A stretch of DNA of 64,000 bases from Chaetoceros tenuissimus. Lineage: Eukaryota > Bacillariophyta > Thalassiosirophyceae > Chaetocerotales > Chaetocerotaceae. The notes under the pieces are model-generated. The model ran no database searches. It was not told where the DNA came from and was given only the letters and a program-made list of their open reading frames with translations. The stretch spans positions 732,114 through 796,113 of the forward strand of contig BLLK01000057.1 in NCBI GenBank assembly GCA_021927905.1, given 5' to 3'. Of the stretch, positions 1-10,007 are shown piece after piece (the first letter of the stretch is position 1; each line of letters begins with the position of its first letter). The translations under genes and the position numbers were made by a program.

Positions 1-239
1 AACGACAAAGTACGTTAGAGTGACCCCGTAGGGGTTCGCATCCATCAACAAAGTTGAAAATTTGATGCCAAGGAAATCAGTGTGAAGTATGTACGTAGTC
101 TATATTCAACCAATAAGAAAAATCAAATGCATTTGAATACTTGAAGAGTAATAGAAAGTTGTATGGAAAGCACAAATGTAGCAATAAATATATTTAAAAA
201 AATACAAAACCCACACACCTAATAGAAGAAGAGGAAGAC

Positions 240-860
240 AATGATGAGATCTTACAGACGATAAATAGGAGGCGCTGATAGAAAGAGTCGAGTCAGAGAA
301 TGGATATTTGGTGGCTTTGGAGGATAGCACTATAAAGGATTTAGAGCTGAATGTTAGACTATGCATTTTCATCCATCCTCGAACTCGAAACTCGACTCGA
401 GATAAGATACATGATACGCTCACATGATCATGTGATTACACACAAAAGATGCTTTTCCATATTAGGGAAGCTTTGCTTTCTTTCCTCAATATTTCAAAAC
501 AATAGCTAAGGAAATCGAAACGAGGCATTCAAATACTAAGAAACATGCAGAAGATATGATGTCAACTACCAAGCGATTAGCATGGAGATATCATGGCTGC
601 GCCAGAAGGATTTGTTCGGGCATATGATGAATGGAGTATATGAATCAAACAGTAAACTTGCCTCGAACATTGAATTTCTGCATGATGCAATTAATGTTTC
701 AAGAATCGTTTTTGTCGAAACTGGATCAAAGATCTTCTTATGCTTAAGAAAATGATGTGCTGAGCAATTAGCAAAGGTTGATGAAAGTAAACTGCAGCTG
801 TAGTCAGAACAAGAAAATCTGAATATTTTGATGATGAATTAGAGCACTAGGTCCTCTAAA
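240..860 (+). pseudogene. Degenerate coding-like stretch at left edge
   Basis: Short open segments on the plus strand read as charged, coiled-coil-like peptide: a Glu/Asp-rich run near 220-285, an open segment 289-420, and a Glu/Gln/Leu-rich run near 755-845. They are separated by stops and frame changes and none has a usable start. The bias resembles a decayed alpha-helical protein, possibly like the coiled-coil tail of the LRR_5 gene at 46.5 kb, but the match is too weak to name a family. No intact gene is visible from 1 to 1126. Confidence 0.2.
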
Positions 861-1126
861 ATCAGCATTACCTTAGGAGCTATCTTCTGCGACAGTCGTA
901 TATAAGTGATCAAAATGCATTTTGACCATAGCATCAGTGCATTGCTGTATACAAATACTTTTGGAATCGTCCCTACTACATACTATGTAGTTAAAAATAA
1001 GAAGATTTACTTCGGATCTACAGCTATTCAGTCTCTATTTTATTTCTACAAAGCTTACAACAAGTCGAAAATGTAATGCCTAAATATTACCACCCTTCAT
1101 TCTGTATCGAGAGGAATTTGCAGAGT

Positions 1127-1902
1127 TTATTCTTCCTGGTCGTCTGCAATATTGAGTCCATCCAGTAAAGCTGCAGCCTCTTCTCCAGGATTATTCTGTT
1201 CATGCAGTAAAGCTGCAGCCTCTTCCTGTGGATTCCTAGCATTAGGCCAAGAGCGAGAGTTGACAGACTCTTCTCCATCAGATCTATCATCAAAGAAATC
1301 ATCAAGTTCGTTGTTGGGAGCAACGTCAAAGACATTATCTTCTTCATCAAGATCAAGTTCGTCATCACCACGAGGAGCATCGTCAAGTGCATCATCTTCT
1401 CCATCAGGTTCATCATTAGGAGCACCATTCAAACCTCGGTTCCTTTCAAGGAGATGCTGATAGGTAAAGCAAAATACCACTGCCAACCCAGGATTTGCAA
1501 ATATCATAGAATATGCTCTTTCCAATCCTACTGTTGTATGGACAGAATGATTATTGGCAGAAAAAACAACACGGTTTGGCTCCTCTGGTAAAATTTGAGG
1601 TACAAGATAGAGAGAACTTCTAATAATCTCTGTGCAGCGCCCTACCGTCTCGTTTACTTGTAAAAAATGGATTCTATCATCAGCTTCACAAAAATAAGCT
1701 TGAATGGAATGATTGGGATTGCCAACTAGGACCCATTGGTTTCGAGAAGGACTGAAACGAAAGACCTGAAAAACAAATAAAGAGTAAGTAAGTGCGAGAT
1801 CGCAAAAGAAGCTTAGAATACTAGAGAAATGAATTGCATAAGACATACTTCTTCTACTACAATTGTAATTCGCCTGAGTCCTTCATTGTTTTGAGGTTCC
1901 AT
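1127..1902 (-). CDS. Unknown protein with acidic tail, two exons
   Basis: The gene is best read as two exons. Exon 1 (1849-1902) opens with ATG at 1902 and gives 18 residues beginning MEPQNNEGLRR. An 83-nt intron (1766-1848) runs from GTATGT to TTCAG. Exon 2 (1127-1765) continues in phase to a TAA stop, for a total of 230 aa. The longer uninterrupted frame that starts at 1846 translates the intron and should not be used. The first 120 residues are mixed and globular-looking. The last 90 are dominated by Asp, Glu, Asn and Pro with two near-copies of an EEAAALL motif (residues about 200 and 215). I do not recognise the family, and I see no signal peptide or membrane segment in the spliced model. 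Confidence 0.7.
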
Positions 1903-2103
1903 TGCAAGGATATGAGACGATAACGAGCTGATTGATGAGCTTCAAAGGCGTTGTAATTGATGTTTGGTACTTTTTATGAGAAATCCTGATAGAAACTACT
2001 GGATTTTCTTACAACCACGCCTGCCTGCAACGTGGAAAGGCCATTGTTTAAATCGAGTCTCTTTATATCGCGGTAGAAAATTCTTTCTATCTTGTTGATA
2101 ATA

Positions 2104-2261
2104 AAGAGGCATAATGTTTATGTGAATGAAAGCGTGAGATAAGAAAATGAAAGGAGTTCCCATGAAATTTTGAACGTGTTTTCGAAATGAAGAGGCATAT
2201 TGTATATGTGAATGAAAGCGTGTGAAAAGAAAGAGAAGGAAATTTCCATGAAATTTTGAAC
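2104..2261. repeat. Tandem duplication, two 72-bp copies
   Basis: Copies at 2104-2175 and 2190-2261 have equal length and are about 85 percent identical, starting at AAGAGGCAT and ending at TTTTGAAC, with 14 bp between them. They lie between the first exon of the minus-strand gene ending at 1902 and the short plus-strand ORF at 2393, so they may sit in a promoter region. They do not encode an extended ORF. Confidence 0.8.
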
Positions 2262-2392
2262 TTTCAATTCACAATCCCATTGAACAATCGTGAACTTCCA
2301 TATGCTATTACTTTGTTGTCATTTCATCTCATAGTTCCATATCTCCAGCGATAATATAATAGTCTCTTCTAGCTCTAGTGTTCAAGAAAACA

Positions 2393-2635
2393 ATGACTTC
2401 TCTAGAGGAGATGCACAAGTTTAATTTTCTTCTTGAACTAAACGAGGTACCTGAATTAGCAGGATGGATGTGTGATGATATCTTCCCACTCAAGGCTACA
2501 AGAAGTAATATAGGAACATGCAAGGCATACGCTAAAACTCTTGTTCATGATCTAGGCTTCTATAATAGAGTAATGATCACGACCTTTCTCACAAAAGAGA
2601 ATATCGATTCCAATGATTTCGCATTTAAAATATAG
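2393..2635 (+). CDS. Small ORF, 80 aa, unknown
   Basis: An ATG at 2393 opens an 80-residue frame rich in charged and hydrophobic residues, ending in a TAG stop at 2633-2635. No domain is recognised. It may be a real short gene or the 5' end of a decayed one; downstream DNA to 3803 has no good continuation. Confidence 0.3.
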   Translation: MTSLEEMHKFNFLLELNEVPELAGWMCDDIFPLKATRSNIGTCKAYAKTLVHDLGFYNRVMITTFLTKENIDSNDFAFKI

Positions 2636-3803
2636 AACATCGTGAAGATTTCAAACATTGCATATTGATATATGTTGTGAGTTTCCTTAAGATTATGGAA
2701 GCAGCGTAGAGCTCATAGAGTAGAATTATTGGTCTAGGACCCTAGCTCCCCTGATTACTTGAACCCATGTAAATATTCGTGTGAGTGGACAAACTCACAA
2801 TCATTATCGATAATTACGGCAGACCGACAAGGGTGCTCAAAAACATAAAACACTAAATTCAAGTATTTCAATTGTAAATTTAAAATAGCTGATTGTTAGT
2901 ATTATATTCACTGATAATGGGATGGTTCGTCGCATTCCCAAGCACTTCGACAGAAAAAATTGAAGCTCGAGAATCGAATCCTTTGAAAAGGCCTCAAGGG
3001 GGTTCTCATAATGAAACATGACACCAAGACCGAATCAAAAAGTGTATATACGAATTCAAATTCCCCTTTCGAATATTCTGATCTGCTTGCAATGCTTGTC
3101 TCTAAATTCGTAGTCAAGCTTTAAATGGATGCATAAAAACCTTCATATAGTTCTCAAACAGCCATGACTTTCTTATCTTTGCATTTCGTGCGATTTCTGC
3201 CTGATTTTCTTTCTTGGCTTGAATTCAAGCTCGTTGCCGCGATTCTTTTGATGCAAAAAGGTGATGGGTACCTTGGTTAGTAGTAGCATGTATTGGGATA
3301 CTAAAAGAATATGATCAAATTGAATTGATTTGCACATCATGAAAACATGTTAGCTAGACTGCACTCAACATGTGTATCTTTCAGCAAAACATTCGGCAAT
3401 CTTGAAGAGGTAGGTCATTGTACACAAAAAAGAAAGGAAAGGGAGAGGGAGAGAAAGAGAGAGAAAGAGGAACTTTTGTGTACGTATAAGATATACCAGG
3501 AATTTCTTAACAGCCACGACGCTCATTTTTCTATTCAATATATGTTTATTGAGGCTGCTTTATATAAGTAGATGCAACTGCAAATGAAGATAAATCATTG
3601 CACTTTCATTAGCTAGCTAGCTAGTCCCTCCTGACTTTGATTGAATTTCGACTGTTGTCAGCTGTGAGTGTTTCCATCAAGAAGACATATCATGTCAGGT
3701 AGTTAGGAATAGGAAGAATGCATGGCATCTATCTTGTGCACTCCTTCCTAACGCATATAAACCCTGGTCTTCCCTTTGTATAGCCCTTATAATATTTTAC
3801 AGC
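2636..3803. other. Intergenic, low-complexity patches only
   Basis: No supportable gene. The stretch contains a purine-only A/G run (about 3426-3471) and a (TAGC)n palindromic microsatellite at 3610-3624. A short frame at 3018-3122 looks coding-biased but is too short and isolated to call. The last 150 bases are the upstream region of the LRR_5 gene at 3804. Confidence 0.6.
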
Positions 3804-4673
3804 ATGAGGATTGCAGCAGAAGAATGGCAGCGATTCATTCCTGGCATACGAATGTACAAAGGAAAGAAGACTCTCTTTTACAACGGAGAGAACCTGTACA
3901 ATAAAGAGATCGATGAGTGGCTCATCTATCATCAAGATGAGAGAGAATCTTGGGATGTCATCATTGTTCTTCCCGGAGTGGAAGTGATTCCTGCATCTGC
4001 CCTCTGTCTTACTTTTCATGTGGAGACAGTCATCATGGCTGATACTGTACGGAGAATTGAACATCATGCTTTCTATGGCTGCATGGGACTCACCTTCGTT
4101 AGACTTTCAAGAAATCTCGAGTTCATTGGATACAAGGCATTCTGTAAATGTCGATTGTTGACTTCTATTTTCGTTCCACCGTCCTCTAGAGAGATTGATC
4201 TTAAAGCACTTGCTAGTTGTGAAAAGCTGATCATCTTTCATGTTCCTCGACACATTCAACTTGGAAGGGGAGGAGTGATCAGTGGTACTGCATTGATGGA
4301 AGCTTCTCCATTTGAGATGTATGATGAAAGAGATGAAGAGAATATGGATAATGAAATTACTGACTGGATAAAGAACATCAACAACGATGCAAGAGATGAA
4401 GAGAATATGGATAATGAAATTACTGACTGGATAAAGAACATCAACAACGAGGAGCAATATGCTCTTCATCGTGCTTGCTCATCTTTCAATCCATTGGAAG
4501 ATATCATTTATGGACTACTGCAAAGAGAAGGAAGCCTGGAGGTTTTCAAACGGAAAAATAGCATTGGAATCACTCCATCCCAATATCTCGAGGCAAATCC
4601 ATATGCAGAGGTAAGGGAGCAAAAGATCATTAATCGTTTTATACTCGAGATGATCGGGGAAATTGTACTTTAA
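3804..4673 (+). CDS. BspA-like (LRR_5) leucine-rich repeat protein
   Basis: A 289-aa member of the family that recurs through this window. The ATG at 3804 gives the family's alternative start (MRIAAEEW...TLFYNGE). Residues about 45-150 hold LRR_5 repeats of BspA type, where hydrophobic ladder positions alternate with a repeated AF/C pattern (ADTVRRIEHHAFYGC, GYKAFCKC). Residues about 180-230 contain the NINN-type linker in two tandem copies. The C-terminal 70 residues carry the ankyrin-like family signature: ALHRACSSF, then GITPSQYL, then NPYA. No signal peptide or membrane helix is seen, so it is probably cytosolic and acts through protein binding. LRR_5 domains bind proteins in bacteria and protists; the role in algae is unknown. 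The frame is intact, but the 21-residue tandem copy looks very recent. Confidence 0.85.
   Translation: MRIAAEEWQRFIPGIRMYKGKKTLFYNGENLYNKEIDEWLIYHQDERESWDVIIVLPGVEVIPASALCLTFHVETVIMADTVRRIEHHAFYGCMGLTFVRLSRNLEFIGYKAFCKCRLLTSIFVPPSSREIDLKALASCEKLIIFHVPRHIQLGRGGVISGTALMEASPFEMYDERDEENMDNEITDWIKNINNDARDEENMDNEITDWIKNINNEEQYALHRACSSFNPLEDIIYGLLQREGSLEVFKRKNSIGITPSQYLEANPYAEVREQKIINRFILEMIGEIVL
4329..4450 (+). repeat. 63-bp in-frame tandem duplication
   Basis: Copies 4329-4387 and 4392-4450 are essentially identical and offset by 63 bp. They duplicate exactly 21 codons of the linker (ENMDNEITDWIKNINN) in the LRR_5 gene. Other paralogues in the window have a single copy, so the duplication is specific to this locus and recent. 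Confidence 0.9.
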
Positions 4674-4678
4674 TATCT

Positions 4679-4723
4679 ATCCAAGGTATTGGAATCTCTC
4701 CATCAAAATATCTCCAAAACTGA
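4679..4723 (+). pseudogene. Fragment of an LRR_5 family C-terminus
   Basis: Six bases after the stop of the LRR_5 gene, 14 codons read IQGIGISPSKYLQN then a stop. This matches the NSIGITPSQYL motif in the tail of every family member. It is a short leftover of a second C-terminal copy, which suggests local duplication or replacement of the 3' end. Confidence 0.55.
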
Positions 4724-4931
4724 AAACACAACAGATTTAAAAGGATGATAATTTGAAATTTATTCTCAATTTAATTAAATTCAAAAATTGAAAGGAAATC
4801 AATTATTGTTACAAAGCTGGCTACTTCTCGTACTTCAGTGAAATGAGATCTGAAAGATTTAATAGCAAGCACTACTTCAGCGAAATGAGATCCCAAAATT
4901 AAATAAATGATACAATGAGACCAGTGATTCT

Positions 4932-7867
4932 TCACACATATGTAGAGACCATTTCTTTTCCAGATGGAAGAGGAAGTTCAACTGCAGTCGGATAGAACGT
5001 ATTTTGCTTTTGTGGGTTGGAGAAGTCGTCTACAACATAACGTCCAAAACATATTGGTGTTCCATTCAGAACTTCACCATCTTTCTTCACATAGACTGGT
5101 GTAAAGGTTTTAGTTGTAGTTCCATCGTCTAATTGTCCTCGATTATTATATCCATTGCACATGGCAGTATCATCGCTAAGAAGGGCGCATGTATGATAAA
5201 AATATTAGTCACAACCTTTTTAGGAGTTGCAGACGTAGGATACATCAACGTTTTTGGTATCCTCGATTCATTTATGCGTGGATCTAATCCTATGTTTCCA
5301 TGCTGATTGCTTCCTACACACTGAACTTTAGAACAGAAGGATGCACATGCATTACCTTGACCAGTGGAAAATTGTAGTGGGATAGTATTGTTGGTGCATT
5401 AGATATAGAAGGCATGTTTGTTGGTGCAATAGAAACTGAAGGTGAACTTGATGGCAATGGACTTCTTGAAGGCTCCACAGATGGTATTTGACTTTGCAAG
5501 CTTGACGGGATCAAAGAAATAGATGGCGAACTTGATACAGACGGACTTGAGGAAGGAGGGTCCAAAGCTATGACTACTATATCCATATACTAAAATGTAG
5601 TATTCCTCAAGCGGCACAGAATCCAATGTAACTTTACTCAAGGTACCATTATCGTCGTTGTTTCCTCCAATACAAGTGAAAGATCCACAGGATCCAGAGT
5701 ATACGTGCAATTTAGTGTCAAAACCGTAAGGTAGTACAGTTTCAGCAGATGTTAATCCTCCTGTACCAGTTACTTTGTACCATGAAGATGGACTAGATCC
5801 ATAGCTGGTGGACAAGGCAACTCCATTCTCAAAGGTTACATGAGTACTATCTCCAAATGAAGAGAATGATTAAGAAGAAATCTCTGTTGCAGTTGCACAG
5901 GAATCATTTGTAGGAGGAGGTTTATTTGACGGAAGATTGGATACAGAAGGCGTCAAAGAAATGGATGGAACTAAGCTTGGTTCATTGGAAGTTGATGGAA
6001 GATTGGATACAGAAGGTGCCATAGATGAAGAATCATTGAAATCAACAGCCATCAACACCACAGCCTCTCATAGTTCATCGGCAATTTGAATGTTTTCATC
6101 TTCAGATCCAATCCCAAGAATACCGTTTACGTTAGTTCCAAAGGAGTAGACGGTGTTATCCGAAAATACAACATGGCCTGCTCTAGCACCAATATGTACA
6201 GTGACAACTTCTTTATCAGACGAAAGTTACATCCAATAGAGTCGGATACAACACATTTGCTCCGTTGTTAGCAATACCCAATTGATAATAGCTATTTCTA
6301 CCGAATTACATTGGAGAGCCATTCACAACAAGACAAGTAGAATCGCTTTCTGCATTGATGTCTGTGATACCTGATAGAGGAGTACTTGCATCAAAAAGAA
6401 CTAGGACTGCATTATCGAGGTTTTGTGTGGTCGATCCATTTCCAAGCTGGCCATTATAATTAGATCCGAAACATTTTGCAGTAGTATCTTCGAGCAGAGT
6501 GCAATAGTGATTATCACCTGCAGTGAGCTTAACAATCTTCTTGTTGTCCATCATTTGACTTGAGTCTCATGAGTATGTGATACAATACAAGTATCATACT
6601 GAGAAAGGGCTGTCATCTTGACATTCTGCTCTCCAGAGAACCCTAGACGATCACTACCGAAACCCTCTTCACCAACACAATACATTTCATTCGAAGGATT
6701 TAGAATGACGCATGTATGTTCCATCCCAGCTGCGATTTCAGCAACATTAGTAAGAGCAACACCATCTTTCTTCACAAAGACTGATGTAAAGGTGTCAGTC
6801 GTAGTTCCATCGCCTAGTTCCTGTAACTTAGCAAAAGCGGCAGTTGGAGCATTCGATACAGACGGTACATTGGAAGGGACAGAAGAGATAGAACTCAACA
6901 CTGATGGACTCATTGAAGGGGCCAAAGACTGATTATTAGAAATAGTTGGAGCTGCACTTGGTACGCTAGAAGGCATATTTGACAGATCTGAGCTTGGTGA
7001 TGTTGAATTGGGTTCCTTAATCGTTGGGGAACAGAGGACGGAAAGGCAGACGCAGATGGAACTGACGAAGGAGTGCAATGAATCAACTGATCTTTCAATG
7101 ATTTGATACCTTTCATCAATATCTCATGTGCTTTGGCAGACTCCTCTCTAAAGTCCTTAAGATTGTCAGTAATGGCTTCAGTATCGGTCTTGAGAACAGT
7201 AATATCTGCATTGATGCTAGAAATATCAGTCTGTACACTTGAGATAGATTCAATGATTGTTTCTGTATCATTTTTGACTGCAACGATATTCATATTTACG
7301 TCTGATAAATCAGTTTCTACACTTGAGACAGATCCAATGATTGCTTCGGTATCGTTCTTGACAGCAGCAACATCTGTATCCATGATAGATAAGCTTGCTC
7401 CAATGCCTGACATGTAACCAAGGATTGCTTCAGTATCTTTCTTTACAGCAGAGATGTCTGAGTCGACATCGGAAATATCCCCTTCAACATCGGATACAGA
7501 TGAAATTATTGCGGCAGTATCAATCTTCAAAGTAGCGATGCCATTTTCAATACTTCCAAACGAGCCATTCATAGAGAGTAGACTCTGCATAACCGTCATC
7601 AATGCTTGCATGCTGTTGTACAGTTACGAAACTATTTTGTAGATTTGTTTGATTTCTTTGCATCAATGCTGTGAGAGCTCATATAGAGAATGTAGATGCT
7701 TCTAAAGACTCAATCTTTGCTGATGTAGATGCTTCAATAGATTCAAGTTCAGCCGCAACGATTCCCTGGTTGGCATCAAATGTGTAGACGAAGCAGTGGT
7801 AGGAACTATCGTTCACGCTTTCAGCGAAATGAGATCTGAAAGCAAAGACAGAAAGGGCTGGTAACAT
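4932..7867 (-). pseudogene. Broken RCC1/PPC/serine-proline repeat protein gene
   Basis: One gene, or two tandem ones, read right to left and broken by several lesions. It begins with ATG at 7867, then a coiled-coil-like array of about 20-25-residue repeats (7611-7090: D-T-E-A-I-I-G/E-S-V-S-S-V type). Ser-Pro linkers follow (PSSVPS, SNAPT style), then RCC1-type repeats at 6830-6620 and 6554-6306. Next come another PS linker, a PPC-like beta domain starting NDSCATATEI (5905-5590), a long PS linker (5570-5390) and a final RCC1 piece (about 5190-4932). Lesions include a TGA at 7679-7681, frame changes near 7615, 7030, 6550 and around 5590, and a stop at 5870. RCC1 repeats form beta-propellers, and PPC domains occur in secreted proteins. 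The mosaic resembles secreted or wall-associated diatom proteins; this role is inference. Confidence 0.75.
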
Positions 7868-7879
7868 GGCGGCTCAGCG

Positions 7880-8018
7880 GTGCGATACAGTTTCTTTTGT
7901 TCTTTGTACCGCATTCGGTGAGGGATAAATCAAGCTGATTCACCAGGAAAGGTGAAACAGACAGGACCACCGGTGACCTTTTCGACAATACAAAAAACAA
8001 AAAGAAGCTGTATCGCAC
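7880..8018. repeat. Inverted repeat / fold-back element
   Basis: Arms of 29-30 bp at 7880-7908 and 7989-8018 are reverse complements with about 3 mismatches or gaps. Each outer end is GTGCGATACAG read inward. The 80-bp interior has no ORF. The structure could be a MITE-like remnant or a transcribed hairpin. I see no convincing target-site duplication. Confidence 0.65.
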
Positions 8019-8319
8019 TAGGCGTGTGAATGCCTAGAACTGACAGTTGATTGTTGTGTTTATATATTTCATTTGTTTTATGAATGTGATGTCCACAAGT
8101 TCGTTATTTTATTATGTGAGATATTGTTGATGAAGAAAAGTTCGTTTACATATCTGTTTTCGTCGTTTTTACGTTTTCTGTGCCAAAGTGGGACTGACTG
8201 TTCCCCCAACCAGATAGGGATGATTGACAACATCACTTGCTAAATAGCCAATGATATACCTAGCTAGCTAGAAAAAATTCTCGTGAGTGTCATTGAACAT
8301 CTATCGATGATGATACAAT

Positions 8320-8544
8320 TCAATAAATATGGATATTCATAAACAGCTTCAATTGCATCTCTTCCAGCCTTTTCTCTACCGTAGATACAGATGCAAACTG
8401 CACCATGAAATAAATTAGAGCAGAGCCACCTTTCTTCGTTTGAGCTGCTTTCTTCATCACTTGTTCAAATTTTAAGCAAATGTCAAGCTGAAGCTCATCG
8501 TCATCATCTAACTTAGAAAGCCGTGGAAGAATATCTCGGAAAAG
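8320..8544 (-). pseudogene. 3' exon or remnant of unknown gene
   Basis: A minus-strand frame of 74 codons runs from a plausible AG acceptor (GAAGCAG at 8545) to a TGA at 8320-8322. It is highly coding-like (acidic patch DDDDE, then amphipathic helix). No upstream exon in phase is convincing, because the region 8545-9000 is a decayed tandem duplication. Either a last exon or the 3' end of a lost gene. Family not recognised. Confidence 0.4.
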
Positions 8545-8705
8545 CTGCTTCTATCTTCATAGAGATTTCAAGGAGAAGGATTTCGAAGGCCAGGAATCAT
8601 AGCAATACTTATGCAACTTCGCAGAAGAAATTTTGAAATGCCACCAGTTATGTAAAGGATACAAGAGGTCCCGAAATGCATGTAGAGAAATTTTCATTTG
8701 CAGTG

Positions 8706-8893
8706 TCAATAAAGAGAGTTGAAGTCTATCATTAAATGCAAACCATTGGCAGTGGTTGGAACTACATCTAGTAGAAATATTGGTAATGTCTATTTTGGTG
8801 TGGAGTGAGTCAATAAAAGAGTTGAACTTTATCATTAAATGCAAACCATTGGCAATGGTTGGAACTACAAACGTCTATTTGTTGTGGAGTGAA
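8706..8893. repeat. Degenerate tandem duplication
   Basis: Units 8706-8809 and 8810-8893 share a 60-bp core (8706-8766 against 8810-8869) and the tail GTCTATTT...GTGGAGTGA. The first copy has a 20-bp insertion relative to the second. Both carry the same minus-strand peptide piece (CSSNHCQWFAFND). No intact gene. Confidence 0.7.
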
Positions 8894-8997
8894 GCATATT
8901 AGAGGTATTTGACTTGATGATGGGTCCAATAAAAGTATATGCAAATTTCTACATGCATGGGGTTTCCACACCATTGAAAAGAATGTCTCGGAGTGTT

Positions 8998-9267
8998 TTA
9001 CATGCATACCCGAAAGAATGTATTGATATAATCTAAAAGTATAAACCAAACATCATACGAAAAGATTGTACGAACATGGAATAATAACTTTGTATATGTA
9101 TGTTGACTATTAGCCATCTTGCCTTGATACAAGATACAAGATGTTGTCCGCTGAGCGCCGCGAGGAGGCTGCCAACAAAGCTCAGCAATGTGGAAGTGCC
9201 TCACTGCCTTGTTGATTACTTTGTTTTCCAGATTTGGAAAAGGACGGAACAGCCCAACATCATTCAT
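8998..9267 (-). CDS. Uncharacterised ORF, 89 aa
   Basis: An ATG at 9267 opens an 89-residue frame, basic and aromatic-rich, with no recognised domain. It stands alone and may be a relic or a chance frame; the sequence between 9268 and 9632 has no further coding signal. Confidence 0.2.
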   Translation of the reverse strand: MNDVGLFRPFPNLENKVINKAVRHFHIAELCWQPPRGAQRTTSCILYQGKMANSQHTYTKLLFHVRTIFSYDVWFILLDYINTFFRVCM

Positions 9268-9632
9268 CTGTAGATAAATTAAGTCTGGCTGCGTGGCGGA
9301 ATTCTATGGCCTAGTCCAGTCTGTCTATCACCATGCTAGGAGGAACGTGTGATAGAAGGAGCTGTTCCTATTCCTATTCCTTCTTCTCTGGGTAGTAATC
9401 AACAGGGGTAAGATTGACACTTTGGATTGTTTTACAATATGAAAACAACATGAGTATTGTGCATAGAATAACATATCTACATACACATAATCACATCATC
9501 TCCATCAGAGACAAAGCATGCACTGATCAGGTGCAGCATCATACAAGTAACAACAATAATCTGCACAAAGACTTCAATGATGCAACATCATGTGAAATAC
9601 TGCAGCAGATAACATACCGTAATGACAATAAC

Positions 9633-9831
9633 GGCATACAAAGTGGAAAGGACATCAAACCTACCACTACCAGGGACACCAAGCTGTGTATCACTCAAAT
9701 AAAAGTGATTACAAACACAAGTGGCATACAAAACAGAATTGACAAGTATAGTGTAGTAGAGAGATGCAACATCGACAACTACCACCAGCAACACCAAGAA
9801 GTGTAACCACTCAAAGTGATGACAAAAATCG
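9633..9831. repeat. Degenerate tandem repeat, about 90-110 bp unit
   Basis: Two units start with GGCATACAAA at 9633 and 9723, and each contains CACCAAG..GTGTA..CACTCAAA..GTGAT.ACAAA. Overlapping frames exist on both strands here, but they look like by-products of the repeat, not genes. The rest of 9268-10007 shows nothing else. Confidence 0.45.
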
Positions 9832-10007
9832 GTGTGAATCCATGTGATTCGAAATCACTGGACAGATTGCAAAATACTTATACATGAAATGTCTCAAAGC
9901 ATTATCAAGTACAAGTATGATTCCAAACAATGACTTGGTAGCTCAACACTTGAACCACTAAGTCAGACCTTGCACAAAGCTTTGAATCAGGTATTTATCT
10001 CAAAGAT

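Noticed and set aside
1766-1846. N-terminal hydrophobic segment of the frame opening at 1846
   Set aside because: It is intron sequence: GTATGT donor and TTCAG acceptor join an upstream ATG exon in phase.
9280-9330. tRNA-like GCTGCGTGGCGGAATTC segment
   Set aside because: No cloverleaf could be formed around it.
9414-9806. 130-codon plus-strand frame
   Set aside because: It overlaps a degenerate tandem repeat, starts with a weak context and lacks a recognisable domain.
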